Source: Penium margaritaceum (taxonomy: Eukaryota; Streptophyta; Zygnematophyceae; Desmidiales; Peniaceae). From it: 64,000 bases of DNA. The stretch lies in NCBI GenBank assembly GCA_023375785.1, contig SZWC01002438.1, positions 1 to 64,000 of the forward strand. Direction: 5' to 3'. The position numbers and the translations under genes are program-made. Positions 20,998-33,678 of the stretch are shown here, piece by piece (position 1 is the stretch's first letter; each line of letters opens with the position of its first letter). The notes beneath the pieces are model-generated. The model ran no database searches. It saw only the letters and a list, made by a program, of their open reading frames with translations, and was not told the DNA's origin.

Positions 20998-23540
20998 CGT
21001 AGTGGTACCTGATGTTGATGTGCATGGTCCGCTAGGAGGTGACATCATCCTGTGCTATTTTCATGGCGCTCTTGTTGTCTATGCGAATCTATGTTATCTC
21101 CATTTGTGGTACTTTCATCTCAGCAAGCAAACTGCGTAGCCATTATGTCTCCTTAAATACTTCTGAAAGAGCAATGTACTCTACCTTAGCGGTAAAGAAG
21201 GAGACATAGTCTTGCTTTCTACTTGCAAAAGAGACTGCATCACCGTTCAAGAGGTACACAAAGCCCGAGGTGGACTTTTTGTCATCGATTCTTGCTCCCC
21301 AGTCGGCGTTTGTATAGCACAGTACCCACAACGAGTCAGATCCTTCTTGGCCTCCAAACTTGAGTCCCATGTATCGAGTCTTTTGTAGATAGCGCATGAT
21401 GCGCTTGACTACTTGCTAGTGCTTTTGCCCTGGACTGACCATAAACATGCTCACTTGTCCCACAGCATAGCAAATATCAGAGCGTGTTCCTACCATGGCA
21501 TACATGAGGCTGCCAATAGTAGACTGGTATGGAATGGTCTCCATCTCATGCCGTTCTGCTTTCATGGTGGGACTCATGGAGAAGGAGAGCTTGATGTCAA
21601 ATGTCATGGGTATACTGATGGACTTGTAGTCCTCCATGCTGTACCGCTTGAGGACTTCCAAGATGTTCTAGATCTGGTTCAGCTCAATGGTACACGTAGC
21701 TTGATTGCGGTGGACGGCTATCCCGAGATAGAACCCGAGCGCACCCATGTCCTTCATCTTGAACATATTGCTGAGATCCGTCTTCAGCTTGTTCAAAAGC
21801 TTGACCGATGACGAGCAGATGATCAGGTCATCCACATATAGTGTAACCTGCATCAAGCCTTGCTCATCCTGCCGCACATAGACACTCCGGTCATTCTGGC
21901 GGTGCATGAAGGTGAGCCCGGCCATGAAGCTGTCCATCTCCTTGTACCACATCTTTGGGGCCTGTTTCAGTCCGTAGAGTGCTTTGACCTGTTTACAAAC
22001 CTTGCCCTCTGGAGCTTTGACTCCCTGGGGCATTTCCATCAGTACTTCTTTGTGTAGCTTCCCGTAGAGTAAAGCTGTCTTGACATCCATCTGGTGGACC
22101 TCGAGATCTTTTGCAGCAGCGATGCTCAACATGGATCTGATGGAGGCAAAGGTGACGACAGGTGCAGAGGTCTCCTCGTACTCTGACTCTACACGCTAGG
22201 AAAATCCCTTTGCCATAACTCTTGCCTTGTACTTGTCGATAGTACCATCCTGCTTTAACTTTTTCTGGAGTACCCACTTTGATCCCACTACGTGTGCATT
22301 TTGGGACCTGTCCACCAGAATCCATGTTTTGTCTCTTCAATGGATACGAGTTTGCTATCTACTTCCTCCCATATCACCGCATCTGGCATATTCATAGCCT
22401 CTGTTACCGTCACACGCTCTTCCTCAGCCAAGCATAACCAGCTGAGTCTGGTCCATTTTGCACTCTCAGCATCGTATTTGGACGGAGGTTTCTTCTCGAG
22501 CGTAGTACGCCAGAGTCTTACCGGTGGTGTTTCAAGGCTTAGTTGCTTTTGCTGCTCCTGCGTTGCTAATGATCCGTTGTTTGAGGAGGAGCCACCAGCC
22601 TAAGAGTTTGACTCAGAGGCCTTCGACGACTCAGACTTTGTGTCACAGTCCGTCGTTGTGTCAGCCTGCACAGCCACTCTTCTGGAGTACCATTCTTCTC
22701 TGGCACCATCTGCTAGTTTTCTGGTGCCTAATCACCTGACTCGAGCAATACAACCCACTCTCCTGATTTGGGAGCATGGATAGGATCCAGCGACTATCCC
22801 TTGCCTAGCGTCCTTTCATCAAACTCGATATCTTGGCTCCTTATGAGCTTTTTAGCCGCTTGGTCCCACTGCCATACGCCTTGTATGCAGTGTCGTATCC
22901 AACCATTACACACTTACAAATGCGTGCATCTAGCTTGCCACTTCTTTCTCTTGATTGGACCTTTACCCACGCAGTAGAGCCACGGACCCTCAAGTGTGAG
23001 GCATGTGGCTTCTTTCTAATGAAGTCTCCTGTGCGGTCCCGAGCTGCTTCTCTAGCTGCTTCTTACTACACCTTCCAAACACAGCTGCTAGAGTGAGATT
23101 CACAAGGTAGCAACTAGTTCTTGCAGCTTCATCCCAAAAGCGGGGAAGGAGTTTGGCGTCGAAGAACATGCTACATGCCATGCCGAGGATAGTCTAGTTC
23201 ATCCGCTTAGCAACGCCATAGCTCTGGGGGGTGTAAGGCGTGGTGGTCTGGAGGTTGATGCCGTGTTAGCTTAACCAGCCTTTGCACGCCTCGTACTCAC
23301 CACCGTTGTCCGTGCGTAGTGTCTTGACCTTCTTACTTGTCCGTGGCTCTACCATCAAGACAAACTTTTGCAGCTTCTCCTTGACCTCTCCCTTTGTCTT
23401 GAGGAAGTTGATCTACATCTTGCGACTGTGGTCATCGATAAAGGTCGAGAAATACTTGCTGCCACTGTTCGAAGGGGTGCGCAATGGTCCGCATACATGA
23501 GAGTGAATCAGGTACAAGATTGTTACCGCACGTTACCCAT
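20998..23540 (-). pseudogene. pol fossil of Copia-2 copy 2c: RNase H, RT, integrase
   Basis: The RNase H segment is about 21397-21000 (NADWGARI...KSTSGFVY). The RT segment is about 22340-21416, with HQMDVKTALLYGKL near 22090 and YVDDLIICSS near 21830. A linker and the integrase C-terminal part run to about 22990, and the integrase core to 23540. The last five bases, CCCAT, are the duplication made by Copia-1 copy 1d, and integrase continues at 29845. Amino acids agree closely with copies 2b and 2e. It is broken at several points. Confidence 0.85.
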
Positions 23541-24276
23541 TGTTACAGCTGGAGGAGAGAGGGAGCCTTGGAGCAGCGAGCATGTGTGATTGGAAGGACA
23601 TCACTTGTGCTGAAGAATGGCTATTCAATCACTCAAAATGATGGACTACATATAGAGCTAGAGCTTGGGTAAGTCAGCTCTCTCACAAGCCACACCACTT
23701 AGCCATGGAGGCTAAGGCTCACACACTAGAGTCCATAATCTCACACAAGGGAGGAAATCAGACTAGTAATCAGGCTGACCACTCACACACGACCTAGAGA
23801 GCTAGAAAATGCTCTCATGGCACACTCCTAGTGGTCACATAACCCACAATCTCATGGAGAATTGCCATGTGTCCATGGCTAGCACACAAGGATCTCACCT
23901 CACCTGAAAAGTAAGGAGAGGTACCTTTTTCCTAGTCACTACACTCTAACAAGGCAACCCAAGAATCTAGGACCTTTTTGGATATTTGTCCGATCAGGTC
24001 TTGACCTTGGATCTCTTACTTTTTCCTTTTATCAGGCTAAGGCATGAAGTCATCGCCCATGGTCACCCGGATATCGGCGGTCGATGACACTGGAAACTAC
24101 GAAAAATCATATCTCCCAATCCGACCGTTGGATTGGCCTCAAACTTAGAACATAGACATTTTGCCACCTGATCTTTCCAATGGTGAATCCGATCGATGAT
24201 CGGAGCAGGCATCTGGTAGTTTCTTGGAATTGCTCCTGTGGACCTGAAACTGAGCGGGATGGTTCTTTTCCCAACA
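23541..24276 (-). repeat. 3' LTR of Copia-1 copy 1d
   Basis: This is a 736-bp LTR. On its internal side, at 24277, the minus strand has the purine tract GGCAAAGTAGGAGAT, the likely second-strand primer. Confidence 0.88.
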
Positions 24277-27200
24277 ATCTCCTACTTTGCCGTAGTGAGA
24301 GTGGGCTGAGTCCACATGCCTTCATGCAGAACTGCTGCTTCTCAGGGATCACAGGCTTGGTGCAGGAATGAGCGACCTGCTTGCTGATTGGAGTACACTC
24401 TAGCTTGATAGCATCCTCTTACACCATGTGCCTAATGAAATGATATGCGTTGTCAATGTGCTTGGTGCGTGCATGGTGCTCACGATTCTTGGCAAGTGTA
24501 ATTGTCGACGCATACAGGAACTGGAACTGCTGCACTCCCACTCATCTCTGCCATGAGACGGTGAAGCCAAACTGCTTCCTTGGCTCCAAAGCTGAGAGAG
24601 ACGTACTCAGTTTCCGTGCTTGAGATGGCCACAACCACTTGCTTTTTGCTGTACTAACTGATGGCCCCACCATTCATGAGGAACACATGTCCACAGATGG
24701 ATTTACGGTCCTCACGATTTGAAGCCCAATCTGCATTTGCATAGCCGATGATGCTGTTGACGTTGCTGTTGTAGGTGATGCCGATGTTGATGGTTCCAGC
24801 GAGGCAGTGGAAGATCCGCTACATTGCCTTCTCGTACTCAGGTCCGGGGTTTGCCATGTGCTGGCTCACAACGCTAACAGCCTGTGCGAGATCCGGCCTG
24901 GTTGCCACCATCAGGTACACGAGGCTACCGACGGCGTTCTGGTACTTTTGCTGCTCAGTTACATTTGTTTTTTCATTAAAGCTCATGAGGTATTGTCGCA
25001 TCTCTAGCGGCGTTCTGATGGGTTTTGCCTCTGCCATGCCAAACCGTTGCAAGACATCCTTGATGTAGCGCCTCTGCTATAATTATGCCTCCGCCAGATC
25101 AGACATCTGGAAGTACTCCTGCATGGCCTCCTTGAACTCTTGCAGTGCAGACGTGCTGTTGGAAAGGAGGAGCATGTCATCCACATAGACGATGATGATC
25201 AGCACCTCATGATCATGCTGCCAGCAATAGACGCTGTACTCACACTCAGTGCGTTCAAACCCCATGCACTAGAACGCCGCATCCAACTTCTGGTTCCAAG
25301 CATGCGAAGCTTCCTTGAGGCCGTACAGATACTTCTGCAGCTTACAAACCAGGTGCTCTTGGCCATCCATGACGAACCCCTCCGGCTGCTCCATGTAGAT
25401 CTCCTTGTCTGAGTCACCATTCAAGAATGCCGTCTTGACATCCATGTGGTTAACCTCAAAGTCCTCAGCTACTGCATAAGAAGAGCGTGCGTAAGAGGCA
25501 AACTTTGCAACAGGGGCAAACGTTTTTGTGTAGTCGATGCCCTCCTGCTACGAGTAACCCTTGGCAACCGACCTCACCTTGAACTTTTCCAGGTTACCAT
25601 CAGCTCCTCGCTTCTTCTTGAACACCATCTTGCACTTGATCACCTTACGCCCAGGTGGACGCTCAGTCAGCTCCCACGTGCCTTTGTCCAGCTGCGACTA
25701 CATCTCCTGCTGCACGGCTTGTGCCCCATCTGCTGCATCCGGTGCAGCCATGGCCTTCTTGTATAACGTTTGCTCATTTGAATCTGCTGTAACTGCTACG
25801 TTCATCTGTTCTGGTTTTTGTAGCATCCAGAAATGGCCGCGGTCACCAGGCTTGTAACGCACTCTAAGAGGGTACCTGCGATCTGGTACTGGAGCGTTAG
25901 CGAGCGGCTAGTGCGGTGCTGCTGGCACAACTGCTGTTGCTGGTGGTGCTACATCTCCCTCCTCTGCTTCTACCGATGAGGCTGCTGTATCTGCTGCATC
26001 AGACATGGGAGAGTAGAGTGATTCTCCCACTGTCATAGTAGAGGAAGGATTAGGAGAGACTGGGTCAGGAAGGAATTGAGCTCCCACTGTCTCGTCAGCT
26101 GCTGATTCTACTACCTCTTTACAGACAATATTGGTGCCGATGACGTTGCTCTCGTTGAAGACAACATCCCTAGAGATGATGACATGGCCTATATCCCTCT
26201 TGTAGAGGCGATAGGCCTTGCTTGCCACGTCGTAGCCAATCATCAACATCTGCACACTCTTTGCGTCCTATTTCTGCCGCTTATCCTCGGGCACGTGCAT
26301 GTGCGCCAGGCTGCCAAATGCTCGGAGATGACCCACGCTTAGTCTCTTGTCGAACCACGCCTCGTACGGTGTCATTTGCTCCAGCGCCTTAGTTGGACTA
26401 CGGTTCTTGATGTAGACCAAAGTGCTCACGGCTTCAGCCTAAAAGTCGTAGGTCAGCCGAGCCGCGTGCAGCATTGAGCGCGCTGACTCCACAATGGTAC
26501 GGTTGGTACGTTTTGCTACCTTGTTCTGCTGCGGCGAGCACGATGCGGTATGGTGCGCCTTGATGGGAACTGCTGCGAGGTAGTCCTAGAACTCCTTGCT
26601 CACGTACACTCCACCGCGATTGCCACGCAGCGCCTTGATCTTCTTGCCAGTTTGGTTCTCCACCATGGCCTTGAACTCCTTGAACCTGTCAAAGCACTGG
26701 TTCTTCGAAAGAAGGAAGAACATAGCAGTGTAACTGCTGAAATCATCAATGAAGGTCAGGATATACCGAGAGCCTCCAAAGCTCTGGGTCTGCATCAGTC
26801 CGCACAAGTCCGTGTGGACCAGCTCCAATACCTCCTTTACATGCTCCCCTGCTCCAGAGAACGCCTCGCGGTGCTGCTTCCCCTCCAAAAAGCCGATGCA
26901 TAACTGCTGCTCAAAGTTAGAGATGGAAGGCAGGTCACGATCACCATCTGCTTTACTTGAAGCTGTTGCAAGGCTCGTATGCCAATGTGGCCGTAGCGTG
27001 CATGCAAGATCTCGCCATCTGTCGCCTGCACCATTGCTGCAAGACTCTACTCACGCGGGATCTTGGTCGCCCCTAGCAGGCGGTACTTGTCACCCTCCTT
27101 CACCGACCTGGCCAATTCCTATTTTGTATCCTTGTTGAGGATGTAGCCATAGTCATCATCGGAGACGACGCGCAGTCTTGTGTTTGTACGAGAGGAGACT

Positions 27201-28454
27201 GAGAGGAGGTTCAATGCAGCATCAGGTATATACAGCACGCCATGGAACACTCCCACTTCAATGCCACGTGGAGTCTCCAACCACGTCTCCACAATCCCAA
27301 TCCCCTCAGCATACACCACCTGACCTTCATCCATAGCGATACGACGAAGAGGGATGGACAACAGCTGTGTAAACCACTCCTTGTGATGTGTGAGGCTCTT
27401 GGTACACCTTGAGTCCTTGTACCATGCCAGATCTGCCTTCTCCATCTGCAACATGTCAGACTTTGCCATGAAAAGACGGTCGCGCACCTCCTTGGCCACA
27501 TTCATGTTGCCAAAGTGGCGCACACCAGCCTTGTTTTACTACACTGCTGCTACTCCTGCTGACGCTATATTGATTGGTGCTGCTGCTCCTGCTCCTGCGA
27601 TGACTGCTGTTGCTGCTGCTCCTTTTGGTCCCTCTTGAACTTGAAACACTCCTTTTTGTAGTGTCCCTCTTTCTGGCAGTAGTGGCATTTACCTTTCTTT
27701 CTACGTTTCTGCTGCCCAGACTGCTACTGCTGCTGCTGCTGGTTGCGTGAGATCGTGGCCACAAATGCTGCTTCACTGTTGCCGCCGCCATTGCGCTTTG
27801 CTGCATTGTGACACCATTCCACCTGCACCAGGTGTGTACAGATGAAGTGGAGGTCGAGAGTTGGCTGGCACTCCAGCGTCTCTCGCACCGTGTCGTAGGT
27901 GGTTGGGAGACCCCTCAGCAAGAGGAGGATGAAGCGCGTCTTTTCCACAGGGTTGCCGGCCGCTCTTAGGTGCTTCACCAGCTCCTTTGCCCTGTCTAGA
28001 TACGCCTCCATCCCTTCACCCCCCTGCATTTTAAGTGCCATCATATTTTACTCCAAAAGCATGAGGAATGCAGGATCCTTGCACTCATATTTCTTACACA
28101 GCGTTTCCTACCCCTCCTTTGCAGTAGCCTTGTCACTCAAGTACTGAAGATGCGGGTTGGAGATGGTGTTGACAAGCAACCTGTAGGCCTGCTTGTCCTT
28201 CTTCTTCCACTCCTCATACACCACTGGTACAGCTACAGAAGAACCCGCATCAGCTGCACCCTTTTGCGGAGTCTTTCCCGCTGCAGTGATGCCTATAACC
28301 TGTGGAACTAGAGCCAGCTCATCGCCGCTCACCACCTCCACAAGCCCCTCTCCTCTAAAACGAGGCGGGTATGGATATTCCACAACGTGAAGTTGGCACG
28401 TCCTTCTCGCCTCTCCAAAGGCTGGAATTCTCTCACAACGCCACCTGCTGCCAT
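24277..28454 (-). pseudogene. gag-pol fossil of Copia-1 copy 1d
   Basis: Gag starts near 28454 and runs to about 27640, with the LLRGLPTTYDTVRETL block and a CHYC-x4-H-x4-C knuckle near 27690-27650. The Gln-rich CAG tract is about 27640-27540. The protease end with YIPDAALNLLSVSS is near 27230-27180, and GPI near 27040-26940. Integrase is about 26888-26310, and the acidic hinge 26255-25850. RT with YVDDMLLLSNS near 25190-25160 covers about 25850-24950, and RNase H ends near 24300. It is broken in many places, so no product is expected. Confidence 0.87.
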
Positions 28455-29101
28455 TTTGAGCCTTGGTGATACTCAGCGCTGCCTTTGGATGGCGGCGCTA
28501 TCCTTGCTTCTGCTGCTGCTTCTGCCAGAAATCTGTCTGATGGAAAATGGACTCGAGATGCAAGTAGACTGGGAATTTTGAAAAACGGAGCCATCCACTA
28601 GGAAATATAGCTCAAAACCTTTCAGATCAACCCATAAAACAGGGTCATCAATAGAGGATTTTAAAAGATATGCCCTCTTGAAAACAGGGTATGCCTCTGC
28701 TCCTAGACCAACTCAGACCAGCCAGCTTATAAACGGCGTTTCTCCCAAAGGAATCGATAGAATGCACACATTTATGCACCAATCAAAAGCGTAGGAAACA
28801 TACTACAATTCGCATGTGCCACTTTTTGAATTTGACAAAGAAATGAGAGAGTTATGGTCATCACAAGGGGACAGTCTTTCTCGTAGAGAAGAGTATAGGC
28901 CTGGCGGATCTCGTCTTGAGCATAACTCTCAATCCGACTGTTGGATCTTTGCGATTTAGGGCTTGTTGGAAAGCTTCACTCTTGAACTTGAAGACCAAGT
29001 ATTTGATTGTCAAATCTGGTGAAGGTTTAATCCCAATCCGTCAATTTAAAAGTGATGGCCAGTGCTGGCTGAAAGTGGCAGAACGTGGCTGTGATACCAA
29101 A
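28455..29101 (-). repeat. Leader and primer site of Copia-1 copy 1d
   Basis: This is noncoding leader with the initiator-Met-type primer site next to the LTR (TTTGGTATCACAGCCA on the minus strand, ending at 29101). It matches the leaders of the other Copia-1 copies. Confidence 0.82.
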
Positions 29102-29839
29102 TGTTGGAGCTTGAGGAGAGAGGGAGCTTTGGAGGAGTGAGCATGTGTCATTGGAAGGACATCTCATGTGCTGAAGAATGGTTGTTCAATCACTCAAAAT
29201 GATGGAGTACATATAGAGCTAGAGCTTGGGCAAGTCAGTCCTCTCACAAGCCATACCACTTAGCCATGGAGGCTTAGGCTCACACAGTAGAGTCCATAAT
29301 CTCACACAAGGGAAGAAATCAGCCTAGCAATCAGGCTGACCACTCACACACGACCTAGAGAGCTAGAAAATGCTCTCATGGCACACTCCTGGTGGTCACA
29401 TAACACACAATCGCATGGAGAATCGCCATGTATCCATGGCTAGCACACAAGGATCTCACTTCACCTAAAAAGTAACGAGAAGTACCGTTTTCCTCGTCAG
29501 CACACTGTGACAACGCAACCCAAGAATCTAGGACCTTTTTGGATATTGCTCCCATCGGGTCTTTACCCTGGATCTCTTGCCTTCTTCTTTTCTCAGGCTA
29601 AGGCATGAAGCCATTGCCCATGGTCACCCGGATATCGGCGGTCGATGACACCGGAAACTACGAAAATTCATATCTCCCAATCCAACTCTTGGATCGGCCT
29701 CAAACTTGGACGGTAGAGATTTTGCCACGTGATCTTTCCAATGAAGAAGTCGGATTAACAATCGGAGTAAGCATCTGGTAGTTTCTTGGAACTTGCTCTT
29801 GTGGACCTGAAAGTGAGCCGGATGGCTCCTTTCCCAACA
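29102..29839 (-). repeat. 5' LTR of Copia-1 copy 1d
   Basis: This 738-bp LTR pairs with 23541-24276. The duplication CCCAT follows directly at 29840. Confidence 0.9.
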
Positions 29840-29844
29840 CCCAT

Positions 29845-31430
29845 CTCGCTCAAAGGACTTTCTCTTTGCCTTGCCTTGGAGGCATGGCTCACACAGCGTT
29901 TTGCACTTTCCCCCATCCTCGGCCTCGCATCCGTCCATCCCATGAACCATTTCATACAGCTGCATAATTTGCAGTGTGCTGTCGGCCACATGGCCAAACT
30001 GCCTCTGCCAGAGATCAGCATCTGTTTCGTTGGAGTTAGCCGCTACAGTGACGACTTGTGGTGCAACATCTGGCTTTGGAGACTTGGGCTCTTCAACTGC
30101 CACATATCCCTCATTTGTACTTTCAACGGGTTTGGTCTCCAGTACGTAGAGCCCATGAAATCTTAGGACTTGTGCCACAAGACTCTCCTTGGGATAGGAG
30201 ATCTTGATGTCCTTGTTGCTGACAATCACGGCCTCCTCTGTGAAGACGACCATCATGTTGTGGTCTGTGATTTTGTACACTCGCAAGATATTTACCGCAA
30301 AAGACAGCATGTAGACGAAGTTCTCGAACTTCAAGTCATTTTTAGCACCGTTCATATTTATGCTGATCAACTTATCTCTCTCGCCTTGCGCATGGACAAG
30401 GCTGCTGTTGGCACACCTGAAGTGACGTTCGGTGTCTCCTATGGAGATGAACCCATCCTTCTCCCTTGAAGAGTGGTGATTTGTGCCAGAGTCGAGCCTG
30501 TAGGCTCCACGCTTGAGCAATGCTGCTCCCCCGGTTGCAGGCACGCTCTCAGCCATCGTGTTCGTCAACTCCTTATTACCCTTTCCTTTGCCCTCATATC
30601 TACCACGATGATCTTCGTCTTCCTTTTTGGGAGCCTTGCACTCCTGTGTCCAATGCCCAGGCTTGCCATAGTTATGGCACTTCTCATGATGCTTTGAACT
30701 CTGTCCACCGCCACCATTGCCTTTACCTCCATCGCGACCGCTTCCGCTGTTGCTCTGACTAGATGAGTTGTTGCCACGACCATTGTATTCTGTAGCATAG
30801 GCTGAAATGTTAGCCTCACTACCGCTGCGACGCATGGCCTTGTTGCGCACGTACTCGGACACTACCCCATACGTCAAATCCTCCTCCTTCCAACCGCCAA
30901 AGACGGTGATCAGAGGATCCCAACTTTGAGGTAGCGCTATGAGGAGGATCATGGCCTGCATGTTGGTATCGATTTCCTTGTTCATTTAGGTCACTTGTTG
31001 CAGTAGTCCTTCAAACTGCAAAAAGATGTCCAAAATCAACTCTCCCTCGCTCACCCTTATCAAAATGAGCTTCTGAAGGATGAAGAGGCAAATTGCAAGA
31101 GTCATTGATTGGTGTACATGTGCAAGCTTCTCATAAGCCTTTGATGCTTGTGTGATAACTTGGAGGTGGACATGCTGTCACTCATCCACTGATGTCACAA
31201 GAATCGCAAGCATCATGTCATTTTCGACACTTCATGCTTCATATCCATGATCTGTTTTTGGAGGTTCAACCTCTTCTCCAAGGAACATCTTCAAGTAGCC
31301 ACGTACGCTCATGACAATCTCAAATTTTCTTTCTCCACAATAGAAACCCAAACCCTGTGAACTTTGACATCCCACTATTGACTTGCTCGAGAGTCCGTAT
31401 CGTGGGTGTCGTCATACTGCTTCTCTATTT
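29845..31430 (-). pseudogene. gag, protease and GPI fossil of Copia-2 copy 2c
   Basis: The gag N-terminal region is about 31430-30986. The gag body from 30985 has the CHNYGKPGHWTQEC knuckle near 30690-30650. The protease DSG-type motif (RLDSGTNHHSS) is near 30490. The GPI domain LWQRQFGHV, with its following CEPCLQGKAKRKSF, lies near 30010-29860. The stretch ends at the duplication of copy 1d and joins the integrase part left of 23541. A long stretch of this gag is open, but the element as a whole is broken. Confidence 0.85.
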
Positions 31431-31840
31431 TTCTGCTTCTGTGCTTCACTGAGGCCGATGTAGGCTAATGTAGGTTGTTATCCGCTACTGGTTTAGAAGG
31501 TACATATCTGTCGCTTATCCCTTAGCCGTTGATCACTTGCAAACAGAGAGGAACGGAGACTAGCGAATCCGGGGTCGTGCCTCAAAGGGTAGAGCTCATC
31601 GTGATTAGGGCCCAAGGGTTGTACCTCCAAGGGTAGAGCTAATCCTTGGCCCTTGTTCGCTAAGTACCAGCATCCGCCATTGGAGCTGATGGAGCAGATG
31701 GAGCAGATGGAGCAGATGGAGCACATGGAGCAGATGGAGCAGATGGACCTTATGGAGCTGATGCGTGTTGCAAGACAGAGAGATCACAAGAGTGCGTAGT
31801 AGCGTGCCTTACAACTAGTCAGTATGGGCCCCTAACCCTT
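31431..31840 (-). repeat. Leader of Copia-2 copy 2c
   Basis: This is noncoding leader with the GTACCTCCAAGGG repeats (near 31570-31640) and a 9-bp tandem array (31681-31765). Directly after the LTR the minus strand reads AAGGGTTAGGGGCCCATAC, with no initiator-Met primer site. Confidence 0.75.
31681..31765 (-). repeat. GGAGCAGAT 9-bp tandem array
   Basis: About nine units of a 9-bp repeat, GGAGCAGAT with GGAGCTGAT and GGAGCACAT variants as written on the plus strand. The same site in copies 2a and 2b has only a few units, so the array expanded in this copy. Confidence 0.85.
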
Positions 31841-32619
31841 TGTCAACTTGCCTAAGGCGACGGTCTAGAAAACGGGTTCTGACACAATGGTTCCCGCTGA
31901 CCGCTCTCGCTATTGCAATCAAGAGATGATATCACCCTTAGAGCTAAGGTTCTACACTGAGCAGTTCATAAGAATCACTTCCTTGCACTGTGTCATTAGC
32001 ACCTGGTCAGTTTCGTGCGAGGAGCAAACTCCTGGGGCTTAGACTAACCTATGCTTCTTTAGTGTCTGCGTTTGGTGGACAACTCTGTTAGGAGATCCAA
32101 AGGTAAGAATTGTACTCAATGATAGGAAATGAACAGGTTCTTAAAGTCCTAGAGCCATCCTGTAGCCTAGGTACGCATAGGCTCCTTGGATGAGCCACTT
32201 TGGGGGTAATCGGGATTGCGTCATCTCCTTTGTCTACATGGCGTTCCCTATGACTGCCAAGTGGCGCAAACCACCAAGAAGGACCTTGGAATGTTCTAAG
32301 ATGTATCTTAGAACCTTCTTGTCCCCTTTTGCTCGCAAAGAAAAATATTCACCGGGCTGGGACTTGACCCAGTGACCTTTCACTCCAAAGTCTAACTATG
32401 AAACGTCTAAGCCATAAGGAGTTCTCCTAGATAGTGTTTACTGGCTATAGCGAGTAAACTATCTAGATTAGACCAGGGGGACTCGCTCCAAAGGAGCACT
32501 ACATGCCTTGTATATCCGGACCAGACAGAGGGGACTTACTCCAAGGGAGCAGTACATGCCTAGTCCGTCCTATGCCTCTCCAAATATCAGCCATAGACAA
32601 GGAGCATATCAGGTCAACA
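31841..32619 (-). repeat. 5' LTR of Copia-2 copy 2c
   Basis: This is a 779-bp LTR with the tRNA-like segment at about 32352-32419 and the module pair at about 32466-32570. Its outer end at 32619 borders the gag of H. Confidence 0.85.
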
Positions 32620-32941
32620 AGGTGAAACTACGTTGTAGTACAGCAAAGCGCAATGATGGCGCCAGTAGTCAAGCAATATTATTGGCCATAACTTAACGTC
32701 ACCGGCAGTAGTAGCAGTCTCGGCAGTAGAGAGGCAAGAAGAAAGGCAAGTGCCACTATTGCCAGAATGAGGGGCACCACAAGAAAGAGTGCTTCAAGTT
32801 CAAGAGGGACCACAAAGAGCAATAGTAGGAGCAGCAGGAAAAGAAGCAATCTCAATAGCAGCAGCAGTAGCAGACACAGCAATAGTAGCGTCAGCAGGAA
32901 GAGCAGCCACAACAAAACCAGACCAGCGTGCGCCATTGTTT
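32620..32941 (+). pseudogene. gag fossil of H, second piece
   Basis: This continues the gag broken at 18398. It contains the CHYCQNEGHHKKECFKF knuckle near 32750-32800 and the Gln-rich CAG tract up to about 32920. The last five bases, TGTTT, are the decayed target duplication of Copia-1 element 1m; gag resumes at 45673. Confidence 0.8.
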
Positions 32942-33678
32942 TATTTAGAAAGGAGCCATTTGGCTTTGTTTCAGGTCCACAGGAGCAAGTACCAGGAAAC
33001 TACTAGATGCCCACTCCGATCATCCATCCGATTTCACCATAAAAAAGATCAGGTGGCAAAATATCTACGCCTCAAGTTTCAAGCCGATCAAACGATCAGG
33101 TTGGAAGATATGAATTTTCAAAGTTTTCGGGGTCATCGACCGCTGATATCTAGGTGACCATGGGTGATGGCTCCATGCCTTAGCTTGAGAAAAGAAAAAG
33201 ACAAGAGATCCAGGGTCAAGACCTCATGGGAGAAATATCCAAAAAGGTCCTAGTTTCTTGTGTGGCCTTCTCAGAGTATTCTGACTAGGAAAAAGGTACC
33301 TCTCCTTACTTTTTACGTGAGATAAGATCCTTGTATACTAGCCATCAACACATGGCAATTCTCCATGGCATTGTGGGTTATGTGACCATTAGGAGTGTGC
33401 CATGAGGACATTTTCTAGCTCTCTAGGTCTTATATGAGTGGTTAGCCTGATTGCTAGGCTGATTTCCTCCCTTGTGTGGGATTATGGAGTTTAGTGTGTG
33501 AGCCTTAGCCTCCATGGCTAAGTGGTGTGGCTTGTGAGAGGGCTGACTTGCCCAAGCTCTAGCTCTATATGTACTCCTTTTTTTAAGTGATTCAACAACC
33601 ATTCTTCAGCACAAGTGATGCCCTTCCAGTCCCACATGCTTGCTGCTCCAAGGCTCCCTCTCTCATCCAGATCCAACA
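32942..33678 (+). repeat. 5' LTR of Copia-1 element 1m
   Basis: This is a 737-bp LTR. The primer site TGGTATCAGAGC follows at 33681-33692, two bases after its CCAACA end. Confidence 0.88.

Larger units (their letters stand above)
23541..29839 (-). mobile_element. Copia-1 element 1d, both LTRs, broken
   Basis: This 6.3-kb element has LTRs at 23541-24276 and 29102-29839 and perfect 5-bp duplications CCCAT (23536-23540 and 29840-29844). It sits in the integrase of Copia-2 copy 2c. The leader, gag and pol are in canonical order. The two LTRs differ at roughly one base in ten by eye, which suggests several million years since insertion. The coding part is broken, with of the order of ten breaks. 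Confidence 0.92.
18399..32619 (-). mobile_element. Copia-2 element 2c, split by two insertions
   Basis: The 3' LTR is 18399-19166 and the 5' LTR 31841-32619. Between them lie RNase H, RT and integrase (about 20998-23540) and gag-protease-GPI (29845-about 31430). Copia-1 copy 1d occupies 23541-29839 and a Copia-3 piece begins at 19186. The flanking 5-mers AAACG and AGGTG are a poor match, but the host gag reads on across the site at 18398/32620, which supports the borders. It is broken, with of the order of ten or more breaks. Confidence 0.8.

Noticed and set aside
31681-31765. CRISPR-like repeat array
   Set aside because: Units are 9 bp without spacers; it is a simple tandem repeat in a leader.
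18399-32619. Separate unrelated Copia-2 fragments on both sides of copy 1d
   Set aside because: Integrase reads on across the CCCAT duplication and both LTRs are present in the same orientation, so one element explains them.
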